A stretch of DNA of 61,651 bases from a virus. Positions 27,701 through 36,208 of the stretch are shown here, in pieces. Position numbers and translations under genes: made by a program. Under the pieces are notes generated by a model. That model made no database searches. It saw only the letters and a list, made by a program, of their open reading frames with translations, and was not told the DNA's origin. The DNA lies in the IMG/VR virus record IMGVR_UViG_3300038696_000188, positions 1-61,651 of that record. The stretch is one strand, 5' to 3'. The first letter of the stretch is position 1. Every line of letters starts with the position of its first letter.

Positions 27701-29688
27701 ATATTACAAGTGCAAGAATTATGGCTGTAACAATTGTGCCTAAACCTGCATTTCAAGAATGCTACATTCAGGTCGTTGACGAGAGTGACGACGTTGAGGA
27801 GGAAGTAATGCAGCCAGACGGTATCTACGTCGATGGGGTGAACCCACTTGACGCATCCGCTTTGGTGGCTTGCGGCATGGTGGCTGGGGCTATCCCCGTT
27901 GAGCCTCCAAAGACTTGGTTTAACAGCCCGAAGCTTGCTAGGGCAACTCCGCTCACTATTACTGATGAGGGTAGAGTTTTTGGTCATATTGCTGCTTGGC
28001 ATGTTGACCACATTGGTATGTCTAGCGGCACACGCCCGCCTCGTAGTCGCTCTAACTATGCTTATTTCCACACTGGAGTCCTTAGGACAGAGGATGGCGA
28101 CAGTGTCCCTGTTGGCCAGCTGACCCTTGCTGGCGGTCACGCTGGTATGGAGGCTTCGGCTCAGCAGGCAGTTCGTCACTACGACGACACAGCTTCCGCA
28201 TTTGCCGATGTTACTGCTGGCGAGGACGCTTACGGTATCTGGGTTGCTGGTTCCTTACGTCCTGGGACCACCCCTGAGCAAATCCGTGCTGCCCGTGCAT
28301 CGGCACCTTCTGGTGACTGGAGGCCCATTAAGGGTCGTCTTGAGCTGGTTGCTGTGTGCCAGGTGAATGTTCCTGGTTTCCCGATTGCCCGTGCTCGTGT
28401 TGCTTCTGGTCAGGTTATGGCTTTGGTTGCTGCTGGAGCGAGCACTCTTGCCCAGATGAAGTATGACCCCCTTGCGGAGCTTAATGCAAAGGTAAGCGAG
28501 CTTGAGTCTGCACAGTACTCGCCTAAAGCTAGCGAGGCTGCAGAGAGGTTCTCGGCAATGCGTCAAGAAGTTTTTGCTCTGCATGCTGCTAGAGCGTCTG
28601 CAAGAGTTAATAAGGTTAAAAAGGTTAAGGACACCATCAAAGAGGGCGACTGGGCCTACATGATTGAGATGATGGACGACAACCCAGAGAGCGAAATGTC
28701 TGTTGTTTCTCGTCGTGTCCGTGAGCGTCTTGCTAAGGAAGGCAAGGCTCTTCCTGATGGTTCGTATCCAGTTCGTAACGCAAATGATTTGAAGAATGCT
28801 ATTCAAGCATATGGTCGCTCTAAACCTGGGGCGCGTGCTGCTGTGCGCAAGCACATTATGAAAAGTGCTAAGCGTCTCAATAAGCAGGACTTGATTCCAG
28901 CTAGATGGAGCACTCAGTATTCGGCTGAAGGATTAGAGCTTTCTTTACATGAAAGAGTTGCCGCTGTGGCTGCTTTCCTCTCAAATCCTAATGAATTGCG
29001 AATTAGAGCTGAGTTGGCCTCTAAAAATTTAAATTCTGAAGCACTTTTTTCAGAAGAAGTTTTGACTGCTGCTGCCGCTGATGACGAGGATTTGAGGGAC
29101 CTAAAGCCTGAAGAGATTGAGGCACTTAAGCAGGGGGCTAGACAGCAGAAAGCTGACGCAGGAAAAAGCGATAGCGATGCTAAGTTTACGCCTGACACTC
29201 AGCCTCGTGACACTGCGGGGAAGTTTCGAAAGGTTTTAGCCCGATTAAAGAGTGACCTTGGCTCTTCTGGCTTGCAGGATGTGGTTGAGAAGGTTGAAGA
29301 GGCAGAGAATTTCGATAACGCAGGGGATTACGAGCAAGCATCTAAATCTGCAGAGGAATTGATTGGAGTTATCGACCGATTGGACGCTAAAGCCTTGAAT
29401 CCTGAAGCTTTGGAGAACATCCGCAACACTGCTGGTCAGCTGGGCGAAGTGATTGCCAATCTTCCTTTTGCTTTTGGGGCGGAGGCAGAGAAGATTCGCT
29501 ACAGCGACGTCCCACCTGCTCTTCAAAAATTAATGGAAGAGATGATTAAACGTGTTGAGGAGAAGATTGGGGAAGAGGACGCAGCCATTGCTACAGAAGA
29601 GCTGAAGAGCTTTATGTCTGGTGCCGACTACTTTAACCAGTCTGAGATTTCGTCTGAGATGTCGAAGCTTTTACGTCTTCTGACGTAA
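24781..29688 (+). CDS. 1635-aa prohead protease fusion protein
   Basis: ATG 24781, inside the end of the preceding gene. Regions in order: about 95-178 a phage assembly domain (GLEWRKEGKRGGTPVGL to RIAWALWGGD); 230-370 an acidic beta region; 383-445 RDKLGRFA plus an SH3-like domain; 750-800 a block with WTRCNRYLKKYMG and GYCALRHKEMNGVWPG; 814-1007 the prohead protease, with His893 (GQGHDGSVVVG) and Ser941 (IRGVSADMD) as likely catalytic residues; 1014-1230 the protease-associated domain (VFGHIAAWHVDHIGM to VNVPGFPIAR); 1284-1377 a DUF6582-like block (LPDGSYPVRNANDLKNAIQA, DLIPARWS); about 1476 RDTAGKFRK. Prohead proteases cleave scaffold and capsid during maturation. The size is far above the usual 200-400 aa, so self-cleavage into several pieces is likely. 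Confidence 0.85.
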   Translation: MISSELTYKGRKGDKVLYLKSDFGVVIEESTNLVLEVGPAEALMASSRWLNLKNKKPTPVSEELANAALTELDITVVASGDRMYTIPKGAVAEAKRGLEWRKEGKRGGTPVGLNSARTIAKGGQIGIQKVRHIAKYFPRHEVDKKGRGYKPGQDGYPSNGRIAWALWGGDAAQRWAASIVESENKNKSNAVITAGMFENYDTEERVDYASFNTVSASSEFYIRIRLDTGSIDRLYKVNEDGTCFVWDDGCWEDLGNVQHDFFTYDKSLDEPYDTVKKVHVSVDRESAISISAMFDTAPFDGVSLKSLNFEETELFESAMPGVDWVLLDQLSSDTVEEYEEEEEYDDGLMASGVAEFAEAETEDTTPGVYSPEERSEAASSQVRDKLGRFAQNGSRVVIGGNYDYQGTITAQDSDAGTISVELDNGSTVEVPGNTTQEVSTFEPISQVPASNLDFSGILGEPRTPIDQGGATLPGTLPALNRDSLDSVVSSWGSWVADQRLAPEYEATPAAPFIPKAVPDINTAMGRYYQGAFNPDGSAKSSWNPAIAPNVANEPLLRNWLDNVYGKSTGGYQGGWYKPTVPVEAKKSKEEVYSKGNQQAWDKKYSIYASALVAAGDAPALTPETSDVAPMYMAIVSPDDPQAVLELISLVPATAKTIQPAAFKRSDKKWVQDDKILADLNSPTPPPVIVLDNENLSVVLEQVDGGPVTASAFHALTNNEILRAIQAAGGADRNRGNAENLRRYWTVGKGGLKIRWGTDGDWTRCNRYLKKYMGPRAKGYCALRHKEMNGVWPGDKRNVGKKKALRSSGEMETLKTSQTIIEEFTLRARAESARSRLVGRLGPKPTKHGSRFVIPLVIPEATETGDGRIFERDSISMRNLPLPLMWQIKSGQGHDGSVVVGQIIYMERTAEGVGNAYGYFDTGSFGQEAERLVRHGFIRGVSADMDKFEADEPEIIEIEDTENGGTVEKESGKINITSARIMAVTIVPKPAFQECYIQVVDESDDVEEEVMQPDGIYVDGVNPLDASALVACGMVAGAIPVEPPKTWFNSPKLARATPLTITDEGRVFGHIAAWHVDHIGMSSGTRPPRSRSNYAYFHTGVLRTEDGDSVPVGQLTLAGGHAGMEASAQQAVRHYDDTASAFADVTAGEDAYGIWVAGSLRPGTTPEQIRAARASAPSGDWRPIKGRLELVAVCQVNVPGFPIARARVASGQVMALVAAGASTLAQMKYDPLAELNAKVSELESAQYSPKASEAAERFSAMRQEVFALHAARASARVNKVKKVKDTIKEGDWAYMIEMMDDNPESEMSVVSRRVRERLAKEGKALPDGSYPVRNANDLKNAIQAYGRSKPGARAAVRKHIMKSAKRLNKQDLIPARWSTQYSAEGLELSLHERVAAVAAFLSNPNELRIRAELASKNLNSEALFSEEVLTAAAADDEDLRDLKPEEIEALKQGARQQKADAGKSDSDAKFTPDTQPRDTAGKFRKVLARLKSDLGSSGLQDVVEKVEEAENFDNAGDYEQASKSAEELIGVIDRLDAKALNPEALENIRNTAGQLGEVIANLPFAFGAEAEKIRYSDVPPALQKLMEEMIKRVEEKIGEEDAAIATEELKSFMSGADYFNQSEISSEMSKLLRLLT

Positions 29689-29852
29689 TGTCCGTAAAGA
29701 TTACGAAAAACGTACAATCACGTACATATAGAACCTGTAATATTTATTACAGGTGGAGTGCCCCCAAGCGTACATACGCAGCGGAGTCCCTCGGCCTCGA
29801 CTATCAGCAAGTAGAGCAAATAGTTCTACTGTAACTGCCCTAAGGAGGGACA
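29689..29852 (+). promoter_or_regulatory. Structured leader of the major capsid gene
   Basis: A perfect 8-bp hairpin (29734-29741 with 29746-29753, loop ATTT), three CGTACA words (29711-29796) and, around the AAGGAGGGA ribosome binding site, a weak stem pairing ACTG with CAGT. It could be a processing site, a terminator-attenuator or a late promoter region. No clear -35/-10 pair was seen. Confidence 0.4.
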
Positions 29853-31976
29853 GTGGACCGCATTAAGGAAATGCTGAACCAGCTCGCTGAGCTCGCCGAC
29901 GAACAAGTCGACGAACTTCAGAGCGCTATTATCAGTGAATTCGAAACGGTCGAATCAGAGGAACCTTCCTCACAAACAGTTGACGCTATGACGTCTCTTG
30001 CCGACATGCTTGACGCCGTTCGCGGTGAAGTTAAGCAGCGCGAGGCCGCATCACAGGAGCTCGCCCAGCGGGCTGCCGATGCAGCAGCTCGTGTTAAAGG
30101 TGAGGACGCCGAAGAAGACATGCCTTCCGAGGCCCCCGAAGAGGTTGAAGACGAATCTTCCCCCATGACCGAAACCGCAATGGTTGAGGAAAAGGATAAA
30201 GAGAAGTCTATGCCAGCCCCTGAAGAGGCTAAGCCTGTAACAGAAGAGGTCCCTATGGCCAAATCTGAGGCACCAGCCGAAACCGAAGAATCAAAGGATT
30301 CTAAGGATGAGGACGAAGAGGAGAAGAAAACTATGTCCGAAGCGTCGACCGATGTGGAAAAGACCGCTGAACTTTCGACCGAAGAAGTTTCTGAAGCACC
30401 CGCTGAAGAAACTGTAACCGCTTCTGGTGAAGAAGAAGTGGCTGAAGAGGCAACTGAAGAAGTTGTCGAAGAAGCTGCCGAAGCTGAAGCCGAAGCAACA
30501 TCCGATGAAGATGCATCTGTAGACGAGGACGCCGAAGCTGAAGCTTCTGTTATTTCCGAGGCTACGACTGAAGCATCTGCTGACGTTCCCGTTGAAGCTG
30601 AGGCTTCCTCTGAAGAAACCACTCAAGAAAACACCCAACCTGATGCTGAACTTTCAGCACAAGAAACTATGGAGGCACCTGTGACCGCCGCTGCTAATGC
30701 AGAGAACCTCGACCTCGAGGTTCCAGCGGACCGCCGTATGGAAACAAAGGAGTCCTACGCTCCCGTGGCAATCACGGCTGGCGCAGACATTCCTGGTTAC
30801 ACCGCAGGCAGTTCGCTTGATTCAATGGACACCGTAGCTGAGGCTATGGCAAAGCGTTTGCACGGCTTGCGCCGCGTGAACGGTGGAGATGGAGAACAGC
30901 ACATTGTTGCTTCGCTCACCACCTCCTACCCCGAAGAGCGTACGCTCTCTACTGATGCACAAGAGAACTGGGATAAGGTCCACGCTGTGGTCTCTCCTGA
31001 GGCAATTGTTGCTGCTGGTGGACACGTCGCTCCGTTTGAAGCTCGCTACGACATCTTCGGATTCGGTACAACCGCTCGCCCCGTGCGTGACGCGTTGCCC
31101 CGCTTCCAGGCTGACCGTGGCGGTATCCGCTTTGTTACCCCGCCAACTCTGGCAGACCACGCTGACGCTGTTGGCATCTGGACTGCTGCGAACGACGCGG
31201 CTGAAACACCAAACCCTGCTACCAAGCAGAGTTTGACTGTTACTGCTGCTGCAGAGAACACCGTCTCAACAGACGCTGTTACCTTGCAGATGCAGTTTGG
31301 TAACTTGGCAACTCGTGCGTATCCTGAATTGATTGCTCGTCACAACGAGCTTGGTCTGGTTCAGCACGCACGTGAAGCAGAAGCTCAGGTTCTCTCCGCT
31401 ATTGGAGCAGCCTCGACAGCCGTTACTTCCACAAGCCTTATCGGCATGGGTCGCGACGTTCTGGTCCAGGTTGGCCGCGCATCTGCTGCTTACCGCTCAC
31501 GTCACCGTCTCGAAAGCGATGCACCCCTTCGCGTTATTATGCCCTCGTGGGTTAAAGACGCAATGGCTGCTGACCTCGCTCTTTCGATGCCTGGTGACAG
31601 CACACTCAACGCATACGGTGAGATTGAGGGTTACCTCGCTGCCCGTGGCATCAACGTTACCTTCACTCTTGACGGCGACATTTTCGCTGCCCAGGGTTCT
31701 GGCGCGATGACTGAGTTCAAGGACACCTTCGTTTGGTACATCTTCGCTGAAGGAACATTCTTGTTCCTTGATGGCGGAACTCTCGACCTCGGAATCATTC
31801 GTGACTCCACACTGGTCGGTACCAACGACTACAAGATGTTCATTGAAACATTTGAGGGTGTTGCCAAGGTTGGTATTGAGTCGGTCAAGGTGACCTCCAC
31901 TGTCCAGGTGAACGGTGCGGCTGCTGCCCTCCGCGACACCCTTGGTGGAGTTGCTTCCTCGGCTATCGAGTACTAA
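29853..31976 (+). CDS. Major capsid protein with fused acidic scaffold-like domain
   Basis: 707 aa; GTG with AAGGAGGG upstream. Residues 1-285 are Glu/Ala/Ser-rich with little hydrophobic content apart from the first helix, like the delta/scaffold domain that HK97-type capsids remove by proteolysis. Residues about 290-707 are the HK97-fold capsid: FEARYDIFGFGTTARPVRDA, LPRFQADRGGIRFVTPP, YPELIARHNELGLVQHAREA, then RLESDAPLRVIMPSWVKDAM and FVWYIFAEGTFLFLDGG. The protease encoded just upstream is the likely processing enzyme. The expected mature form would be about 420 aa. Confidence 0.88.
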   Translation: MDRIKEMLNQLAELADEQVDELQSAIISEFETVESEEPSSQTVDAMTSLADMLDAVRGEVKQREAASQELAQRAADAAARVKGEDAEEDMPSEAPEEVEDESSPMTETAMVEEKDKEKSMPAPEEAKPVTEEVPMAKSEAPAETEESKDSKDEDEEEKKTMSEASTDVEKTAELSTEEVSEAPAEETVTASGEEEVAEEATEEVVEEAAEAEAEATSDEDASVDEDAEAEASVISEATTEASADVPVEAEASSEETTQENTQPDAELSAQETMEAPVTAAANAENLDLEVPADRRMETKESYAPVAITAGADIPGYTAGSSLDSMDTVAEAMAKRLHGLRRVNGGDGEQHIVASLTTSYPEERTLSTDAQENWDKVHAVVSPEAIVAAGGHVAPFEARYDIFGFGTTARPVRDALPRFQADRGGIRFVTPPTLADHADAVGIWTAANDAAETPNPATKQSLTVTAAAENTVSTDAVTLQMQFGNLATRAYPELIARHNELGLVQHAREAEAQVLSAIGAASTAVTSTSLIGMGRDVLVQVGRASAAYRSRHRLESDAPLRVIMPSWVKDAMAADLALSMPGDSTLNAYGEIEGYLAARGINVTFTLDGDIFAAQGSGAMTEFKDTFVWYIFAEGTFLFLDGGTLDLGIIRDSTLVGTNDYKMFIETFEGVAKVGIESVKVTSTVQVNGAAAALRDTLGGVASSAIEY

Positions 31977-32045
31977 ACCGAAGTAACAGTAGTTAAATAA
32001 GTATCACATAGTAACGCTCAGGACCCGCAGAGGAGAATAAGGAAA

Positions 32046-32960
32046 ATGGCTACATTTAGAGGGGTTTTCCCCCCTACAGAGTTAATTACCGCTCCCTGTG
32101 GGCTCCTGAGCGTTGCTAATACTACGGTTCACACTGGACGAGAGTACGACGAGCGTTGGGTCCGTGGCTTTGACCACGAGTTTGACACCATGCCCTCGTA
32201 CGTTCGTCTTTTAACCGTAAATGACGCAGTAGTAGCTGGCGGTGAGCTTACAGACAATCAGTCTGATGCCCGCTATCTTGAGTACGTTCCCTTTTTCATT
32301 GATGTAGAAGACCTTGCCTCTGCCTTTGGTGTTTTGGGCCAGGACAGGTTTGCACGCGTAAAGAAGCAGCTTGATGGGGTTACTCAAAAAGCTTTGGAGC
32401 TTGAGTTCTGGGATGGCCCAGCTGCTCGTGCTCTGATTAGCACTGGCCCAGATGTACCTGAGGTCGGAGCTTCAAACATGTATTTGAGCAAGACTGGGCT
32501 TTCTGTAGTCCCAGCCGCTGGGGCGTTTGCTCCTCAAATTGCTCTTATGTACCTTGAGCAAGCAATTGCCACGTCACCCACAGGTGAGAATGGTGTCATT
32601 CACATGACTCGCGATATCGCCTCGATTCTAGGGTCTCGCCTCATCTACAAAAAGGGTGAAGAAGATAACTCGGGACGAGCAATGACTCGTCTTGGGACCC
32701 AGGTAGTAATTGGCTCTGGTTACTCAGGTAACGGACCCATTGGCACAGAAAATGCTGCGGCATCCGCTACAAATAAGTGGATGTACGCAACTGGCGCAGT
32801 TGACGCTCAACTTGGAAAAATTGAAGTTGTAAACGAAGACTTGGGCCAAGGCTTTGATGCTACAATTAACAATGTAAGGATTAAAGCATACCGCCCTGCG
32901 GCAGTGTACTCTGACCCTTCTATACATTTTGCTATCCGAGTGACAATACCCACCACCTAA
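32046..32960 (+). CDS. Second capsid-like structural protein
   Basis: 304 aa; ATG with GGAGAATAAGG upstream. It has ITAPCGLLSVANTT, RYLEYVPFFIDVEDLASAFG, RFARVKKQLDGVTQKALELE followed by FWDG, and a C-terminal beta part. The FW.G ending after a long helix is like the spine region of HK97-fold proteins, so a minor or pentamer capsid protein is possible, as in actinophages annotated with separate hexamer and pentamer proteins. A decoration or head-completion protein is the alternative. Confidence 0.75.
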   Translation: MATFRGVFPPTELITAPCGLLSVANTTVHTGREYDERWVRGFDHEFDTMPSYVRLLTVNDAVVAGGELTDNQSDARYLEYVPFFIDVEDLASAFGVLGQDRFARVKKQLDGVTQKALELEFWDGPAARALISTGPDVPEVGASNMYLSKTGLSVVPAAGAFAPQIALMYLEQAIATSPTGENGVIHMTRDIASILGSRLIYKKGEEDNSGRAMTRLGTQVVIGSGYSGNGPIGTENAAASATNKWMYATGAVDAQLGKIEVVNEDLGQGFDATINNVRIKAYRPAAVYSDPSIHFAIRVTIPTT

Positions 32961-32991
32961 TAAGAAATAACTGCTAAGGAGCACACTAAAT

Positions 32992-34038
32992 ATGGCTACA
33001 CAGGATTACGCAGCCAGCGTCCAAGGTGTGGCGATTCGAGTCACTCGACTGGACGCCGCTGGCAATCTCCTCAATGGAGCTGGAGACAGCTACACCACTT
33101 CAGCGTTCTTGCGAGCATCGTTCACCCCCGAGTACGAAGAGGGCGACGAAATTACAGAAAAGTCGGCGGATGGCACAATTTGTGTTTCGTATAAAGCCCC
33201 CGACACTTTGAAGCGGATTACGATGGAAATCGCAATTTGTGAGCCAGACCCTGAGCTGACAGCTTTGATGTCTGGTGGTCTGCTTCTCCGTAGAAACTTT
33301 GGAAGCTTTGCTTCTCCCGACAACCAGAGCATTGGTTGGGCAGCTCCTGGCGTTGGAGATGACCCTGCTGGAAACGGTGTTTCCATTGAGGTTTGGTCCT
33401 TCGCTGTTAAAGATGGCAAGCGTGCCTCTAACTTGCCCTACTTCTACTGGGTCTTCCCTTACGCTAAACTGCGTCAGAGTGGTGACCGCGTCATTGAGAA
33501 CGGTCTGCTGGCCAACACATTCGAAGGTTACGGCCTTGGAAACGTCACATTTGCCACAGGTCTTGATGACCGCTGGGAGTTCCCAATCGCTACCGAGCGT
33601 CCTTACAGCTACGCACGTGGCTCATGGGCACCCGAGGGCCTCAAGGGCTTCTACCGTTGGTTCGGAGAGAGCACAAACACTGTCTCCAACAAGAGCCTCA
33701 CATCCAACGTTGCCACTCTTACGACTGGTACCGCTCACGGGTTTGAAGTTGGCCAGACGGTAGTTGTGGCGGGCGTTGATGGTGACTTTAACGGAACACA
33801 CGTTATCACTGCTGCACCCACAACAACTACTTTCCGCTTCTCTAAGACAGCGGCAGATGTTGCTTCTACCCCCGTATCGCCTGCTGGTGAAGTTATTCGC
33901 CAGCGTGGATACCTCGCAGTTTCTGACTTCGAGAGCCAGGGCTCAACCTCCAGCTACAACGTGCCTGGTGGAGAAGAGTACAACCCAGACCTTCCGATTG
34001 ACTTCATTATCGCATCGTCTGAGGACCCCACTTCCTAA
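32992..34038 (+). CDS. Major tail (tube) protein with one FCCH-like domain
   Basis: 348 aa; ATG after AAGGAGCACAC. Residues 1-230 show the beta-rich tail-tube pattern (ASVQGVAIRVTRLDAAGN, TSAFLRASFTPEYEEGDEI, DTLKRITMEIAICEPDPEL). Residues about 235-300 are an inserted beta domain (SNVATLTTGTAHGFEVGQTV, GTHVITAAPTTTTFRFS) that occurs ten more times in the two tail-tip proteins. The end returns to the tube fold. Monomers stack to form the tail tube; the extra domain should sit on its outside. A terminator follows. Confidence 0.82.
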   Translation: MATQDYAASVQGVAIRVTRLDAAGNLLNGAGDSYTTSAFLRASFTPEYEEGDEITEKSADGTICVSYKAPDTLKRITMEIAICEPDPELTALMSGGLLLRRNFGSFASPDNQSIGWAAPGVGDDPAGNGVSIEVWSFAVKDGKRASNLPYFYWVFPYAKLRQSGDRVIENGLLANTFEGYGLGNVTFATGLDDRWEFPIATERPYSYARGSWAPEGLKGFYRWFGESTNTVSNKSLTSNVATLTTGTAHGFEVGQTVVVAGVDGDFNGTHVITAAPTTTTFRFSKTAADVASTPVSPAGEVIRQRGYLAVSDFESQGSTSSYNVPGGEEYNPDLPIDFIIASSEDPTS

Positions 34039-34045
34039 TTAGTTG

Positions 34046-34088
34046 AGGCGGGCAGTTAGCGATGGGATTCCCCGTCGGCTGCCCGCCT
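34046..34088 (+). terminator. Terminator inside the virion operon
   Basis: Perfect 10-bp arms AGGCGGGCAG (34046-34055) and CTGCCCGCCT (34079-34088) with a structured 23-nt loop, followed by TTACTTATAT. It can reduce transcription after the abundant capsid and tube genes. Confidence 0.75.
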
Positions 34089-34111
34089 TTACTTATATGT
34101 AAGGAGATGTA

Positions 34112-35251
34112 ATGAGCAACTTATGGGTAGACACTGATGACCTTGGCGAGTACGCCGAGTCTGATTACGCCTATGAGGCTGTAAAAACCGCTTCTTACAT
34201 TATGTGGGGGCTTTCTGGTAGGAAGTTCACGGGGACAACCACTGTCACCGAACGTTACGTATCTATGTACGACCCCTATCTCAGGGCAAATGGTTCTAGA
34301 CTTAGCTACACACCTACGCTTATTAATGGTCAAGTAGAAAACATCCCAACAGGGAACCAGGCTAGGTATTCGCACCACGACTTTTTAGGCGATGGCACAT
34401 CTTCATATCAGCGTGTGCGCCTTAGGGGGCGCAAGGTGGTGAAGATTCACAATCTTCGTGACGGCAACGGCACCATTATTAACCCAGATACTTACTATCT
34501 TTCGGACCACTCCACGGTGTATGGCACACCAAATGCTACGTGGACTTCTGCTAACGTGGAAGTTACATACACTTATGGTTCTCCCCCGCCTCAGGCTGGT
34601 CGCGCTGCTGCCCGTCTCCTGGCCACTGAGCTAGTGAAGCTTTACGAAAATGACGACACTTGCGCCCTTCCGCAGCGTGTTACGTCTGTTGTTCGACAGG
34701 GCGTGAGTTATACAGTTCTGGACAACCAGGACTTTATTGACGAGCTGAAGACGGGTATTTACGCGGTCGACTTGTTCCTGCGTGTCGCCAACCCTGACCG
34801 TGCTAGAGCTCGTGCCCGTGTGTTTAGCCCTGACGTGGCTCGTGCTCGCCGTATTACAGGAAAAAGCCCAGCGTTTGAGCTTAGTGCTTTGGATTTGTAT
34901 TTTAACCAAGACGGCGGAACAAATATTTATTACACCAACGAACTTGGTGCAGATTTTCTTGCTGATGATTCAGCGTGGGAGTTGTCAGCTGTTGTGTCAA
35001 ACTTCACTAACTCGATTACACAGGCAATCGGGGGAGCCGCGTCTTATGACGATAGCGAGGGGACGATTCGGTTGAGTGCTAGCTATTCTGACCTTCTTGC
35101 CATTTTAGGCCCTCGCGACCCAGGTACTTTAGATATCTATGCAACTCGTCCTAGCCTGGGGAACCCTTCTGTGGACGAAGTTATCAATATCCTTACAAGT
35201 AATGTTGTGTACCAATTGGGAGACCGAGTAACGCCAATAGCAATTGCCTAA
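34112..35251 (+). CDS. Head-tail connector protein
   Basis: 379 aa; ATG after AAGGAGATGTA. The first 250 residues fit head-to-tail adaptor proteins: an N-terminal helix pair (YAYEAVKTASYIMWGLSGRK), RYVSMYDPYLR, KVVKIHNLRDGNGTIINPDT and PPQAGRAAARLLATELVKLY. The C-terminal 120 residues (TNIYYTNELGADFLADDSAW) look like an added beta domain. Connectors close the portal after packaging. Confidence 0.75.
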   Translation: MSNLWVDTDDLGEYAESDYAYEAVKTASYIMWGLSGRKFTGTTTVTERYVSMYDPYLRANGSRLSYTPTLINGQVENIPTGNQARYSHHDFLGDGTSSYQRVRLRGRKVVKIHNLRDGNGTIINPDTYYLSDHSTVYGTPNATWTSANVEVTYTYGSPPPQAGRAAARLLATELVKLYENDDTCALPQRVTSVVRQGVSYTVLDNQDFIDELKTGIYAVDLFLRVANPDRARARARVFSPDVARARRITGKSPAFELSALDLYFNQDGGTNIYYTNELGADFLADDSAWELSAVVSNFTNSITQAIGGAASYDDSEGTIRLSASYSDLLAILGPRDPGTLDIYATRPSLGNPSVDEVINILTSNVVYQLGDRVTPIAIA

Positions 35252-35267
35252 AGACTAAGGAAAAGAC

Positions 35268-35774
35268 ATGCCACTAACAGACGTAAGTAACGCAACAGAC
35301 GAAGCCAAAAATCTTGCAAACTTTTTGCAGGAAGTGCTTAACAGGGTCATAACCGTGTACGGCTCTTATAGTATGCCTCTCCCCTCTCGTAGGTACTACA
35401 CGATGGCGGCCCCTGTAGTTGACTGCGAGCAGGTTTGTGTGTCATTTATTCAAATGTATGTTGGAACTCCAGGGGATGAGGCAACAGAGCCCAAAAGATG
35501 CCATGACCCCAGAACTGCAACTATTTCTATTCAAGTTGCCCGCGCTGTCCCTATTACACAGGACAATGGGCAGGCGCCTAGGGCAGACGATATTCAGGAT
35601 GCTGCTTATGTTTCCGCGTTGGATGCTTGGGTCCTTATGGAGAGCATTAATAATTTAGACACTTGGGCTGTTAATGGTCCGTTTGGTTTGGGAGTTATTG
35701 CCACAGTTGATGCTGACCCCCCTGAGGGCGGGTTTCAGACAACTCGTATGACTTTAACTATGGCGGTTCCCTAG
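35268..35774 (+). CDS. Head-tail joining or neck protein
   Basis: 168 aa; ATG at 35268. It contains FLQEVLNRVITVYGSYSM, a CEQVCVSFIQMYVG segment and a beta C-terminus. Its place between the connector and the HK97-gp10-like gene, and its size, suggest a neck or tail-completion protein. No family was recognised with certainty. Its stop overlaps the next GTG by 1 nt. Confidence 0.65.
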   Translation: MPLTDVSNATDEAKNLANFLQEVLNRVITVYGSYSMPLPSRRYYTMAAPVVDCEQVCVSFIQMYVGTPGDEATEPKRCHDPRTATISIQVARAVPITQDNGQAPRADDIQDAAYVSALDAWVLMESINNLDTWAVNGPFGLGVIATVDADPPEGGFQTTRMTLTMAVP

Positions 35775-36157
35775 TGACTAATGTTTTCGTGCCTAACGTA
35801 ATGTTTGATTTTTTTCTAAACAACCCCAAAGGTCGCGTAGGTCGTTGGCTTAAAACTCGAGGAAGTGTAATTGTTAGCCAGGCAAAAAGCCAAGTAGGGG
35901 TTAGAACTGGGCTTCTCAGGGCTTCGATTCATATGCGACACATGCGGGACCCCAGGGGGCAGTACATTAAGATTGGCTCATCGTTAAGCTACGCTCGGCT
36001 TCACCACGACGGGACCAAACCTCATCTTATTCTTCCAAAAAAACGACAATTTTTGCGGTTTTATTCTAAAGGCCAAATCGTTATAACACACATGGTAAGA
36101 CACCCTGGCACAAAGCCGAATCGTTATCTTACAGACAACCTCAAGCTGATACAATAA
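35774..36157 (+). CDS. HK97-gp10-like tail-completion protein
   Basis: 127 aa; GTG start overlapping the preceding stop. Pattern of the gp10 family: helix, then GVRTGLLRASIHMRHM, a strand with YIKIGSSLSYARLHHDGTKP and H-x-I-x-P, ending VRHPGTKPNRYLTDNLK. Such proteins join the tail tube to the head. Confidence 0.8.
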   Translation: MTNVFVPNVMFDFFLNNPKGRVGRWLKTRGSVIVSQAKSQVGVRTGLLRASIHMRHMRDPRGQYIKIGSSLSYARLHHDGTKPHLILPKKRQFLRFYSKGQIVITHMVRHPGTKPNRYLTDNLKLIQ

Positions 36158-36208
36158 GGCAAGACAAATTACACAAGTAGTTAGTCAACGACATAGTTAG
36201 GAAAAAGT

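Noticed and set aside
29918-30622. 234-aa Ser/Ala-rich open frame on the minus strand
   Set aside because: Low-complexity shadow of the acidic GAA-rich domain of the capsid gene.
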